NCBI GenBank assembly: GCA_003449195.1
Contig: DMID01000059.1
Span: forward strand, 1-14,033
DNA length: 14,033 bases
From: Lysobacteraceae bacterium
Lineage (GTDB): Bacteria > Pseudomonadota > Gammaproteobacteria > Xanthomonadales > Xanthomonadaceae
Reading direction: 5' to 3'
Shown here: one piece after another, positions 13,727 through 14,033 of the stretch
Layout of the letters: each line of letters starts with the position of its first letter
How positions within the stretch are numbered: the first letter of the stretch is position 1
Notes under the pieces: generated by a model
The model's input: the letters and a program-made list of their open reading frames with translations, nothing else
Databases searched by the model: none
Told to the model about the DNA's origin: nothing
Translations under genes and position numbers: made by a program

Positions 13727-14033
13727 GGGTGGCTCCTCGTCAGTGATTGGTTGGTACAGCGTGCCCAGTTGCGAGCTGACCGACAGCGACGAGCGCCGCG
13801 GCCTCCGTCGCTGCGCGGATGCGCAACGGTCCGGATACGGAAACACCCGCATCGGTGTTCGACACGGGTGTCTTGGTATTGGCGGGACATCCTTTCCCGA
13901 GGGGAAACCGCTTCTTGTCCGCCGTCGCGATGAGGCCAGCGGGGTTCGATTCGCGTTTTCCGTTTGACGTGTTGATCTGCTTCAATCCCTTCTGCAGGCG
14001 TTGTCTGCTGGGCGAAACCTAATCACGGTTTTT
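13727..14033. other. Non-coding upstream region of the histone-like gene
   Basis: About 307 nt without a convincing gene: open frames here lack ribosome sites and have no recognisable protein. It must hold the histone-like promoter, but I could not match one with both hexamers. Two small dyads sit side by side: AACACC-N6-GGTGTT at 13842-13859 and GACAC-N2-GTGTC at 13861-13872. A TTCGATT at the right of this region resembles a tRNA T-loop, but the flanking stem does not pair. Confidence 0.5.

Noticed and set aside
13243..13800. A 13-base word GACGAGCGCCGCG present near 13243 and again near 13789
   Set aside because: Too short and too GC-biased to support a duplicated element or attachment site.
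13930..13965. T-loop-like GGTTCGATT suggesting a tRNA or tmRNA end
   Set aside because: The flanking bases do not form the 5-bp T-stem and no acceptor or anticodon stem can be drawn on either strand.
13497..13967. A plus-strand frame giving a Phe/Leu/Ala/Thr-rich, apparently hydrophobic repeat protein
   Set aside because: It is the reverse reading of the lysine-repeat gene (AAG codons become CTT/TTC). The minus strand has a strong ribosome site and terminator.

Overview
The window is GC-rich, densely coded and shows almost only Gly/Ala/Arg-rich shadow frames outside its real genes. An MtgA and an Hsp33 lie back to back. There is also a large membrane-anchored FadE-type acyl-CoA dehydrogenase and a lysine/alanine-repeat histone-like protein. 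Together these point to a gammaproteobacterium, most likely of the Xanthomonadales/Lysobacteraceae. That placement comes from gene content and composition and was not tested by a search. I see no mobile element, CRISPR array, rRNA or tRNA. This looks like ordinary chromosome.

Layout. 1-606 (minus): mtgA, cut off by the window edge, divergent from hslO (Hsp33, 681-1574). 1680-2552: a secreted, beta-rich protein of unknown function with its own sigma70-like promoter. 2604-3206 (minus): a TetR-family repressor, divergent from an alpha/beta hydrolase (3353-4264) that overlaps a FadE-type acyl-CoA dehydrogenase (4261-6735) by 4 nt. A strong terminator follows, then a DUF4442 hotdog protein (6835-7317). 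7334-9014 (minus): an MFS-like transporter followed by a DUF1304 membrane protein, divergent from a GMC oxidoreductase (9181-10767). The GMC gene meets a DMT/EamA exporter (10764-11654, minus) in a shared CTAG. 11874-13238: a periplasmic or lipidic-envelope class-C beta-lactamase-fold serine hydrolase. 13424-13726 (minus): the histone-like protein.

The most coherent unit is the tetR / hydrolase / fadE locus. In the 146-nt divergent region I find two 18-bp operators of the same design (CCATAC-N6-GTATGG and CCATAC-N6-GTATTG), exactly 36 bp apart. One abuts the -35 and the other covers the -10 and start of a TTGACA-N18-TACCAT promoter. A further half-site lies at the tetR start. The predicted transcription start falls on the hydrolase ATG, which suggests a leaderless mRNA. 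The likely picture is a TetR repressor that releases a fatty-acid beta-oxidation operon when an acyl ligand binds. The hotdog protein downstream and the GMC alcohol dehydrogenase would fit lipid metabolism, but that wider link is inference.

I did not find a clearly novel multi-gene system such as defence, toxin or biosynthetic genes. The items most worth a second look are the paired operators with the leaderless start, the unknown beta-rich secreted protein, the 39-bp tandem repeats of the histone-like gene, a possible frameshift at the end of the serine hydrolase, and a 14-bp palindrome in the DMT/serine-hydrolase intergenic region.
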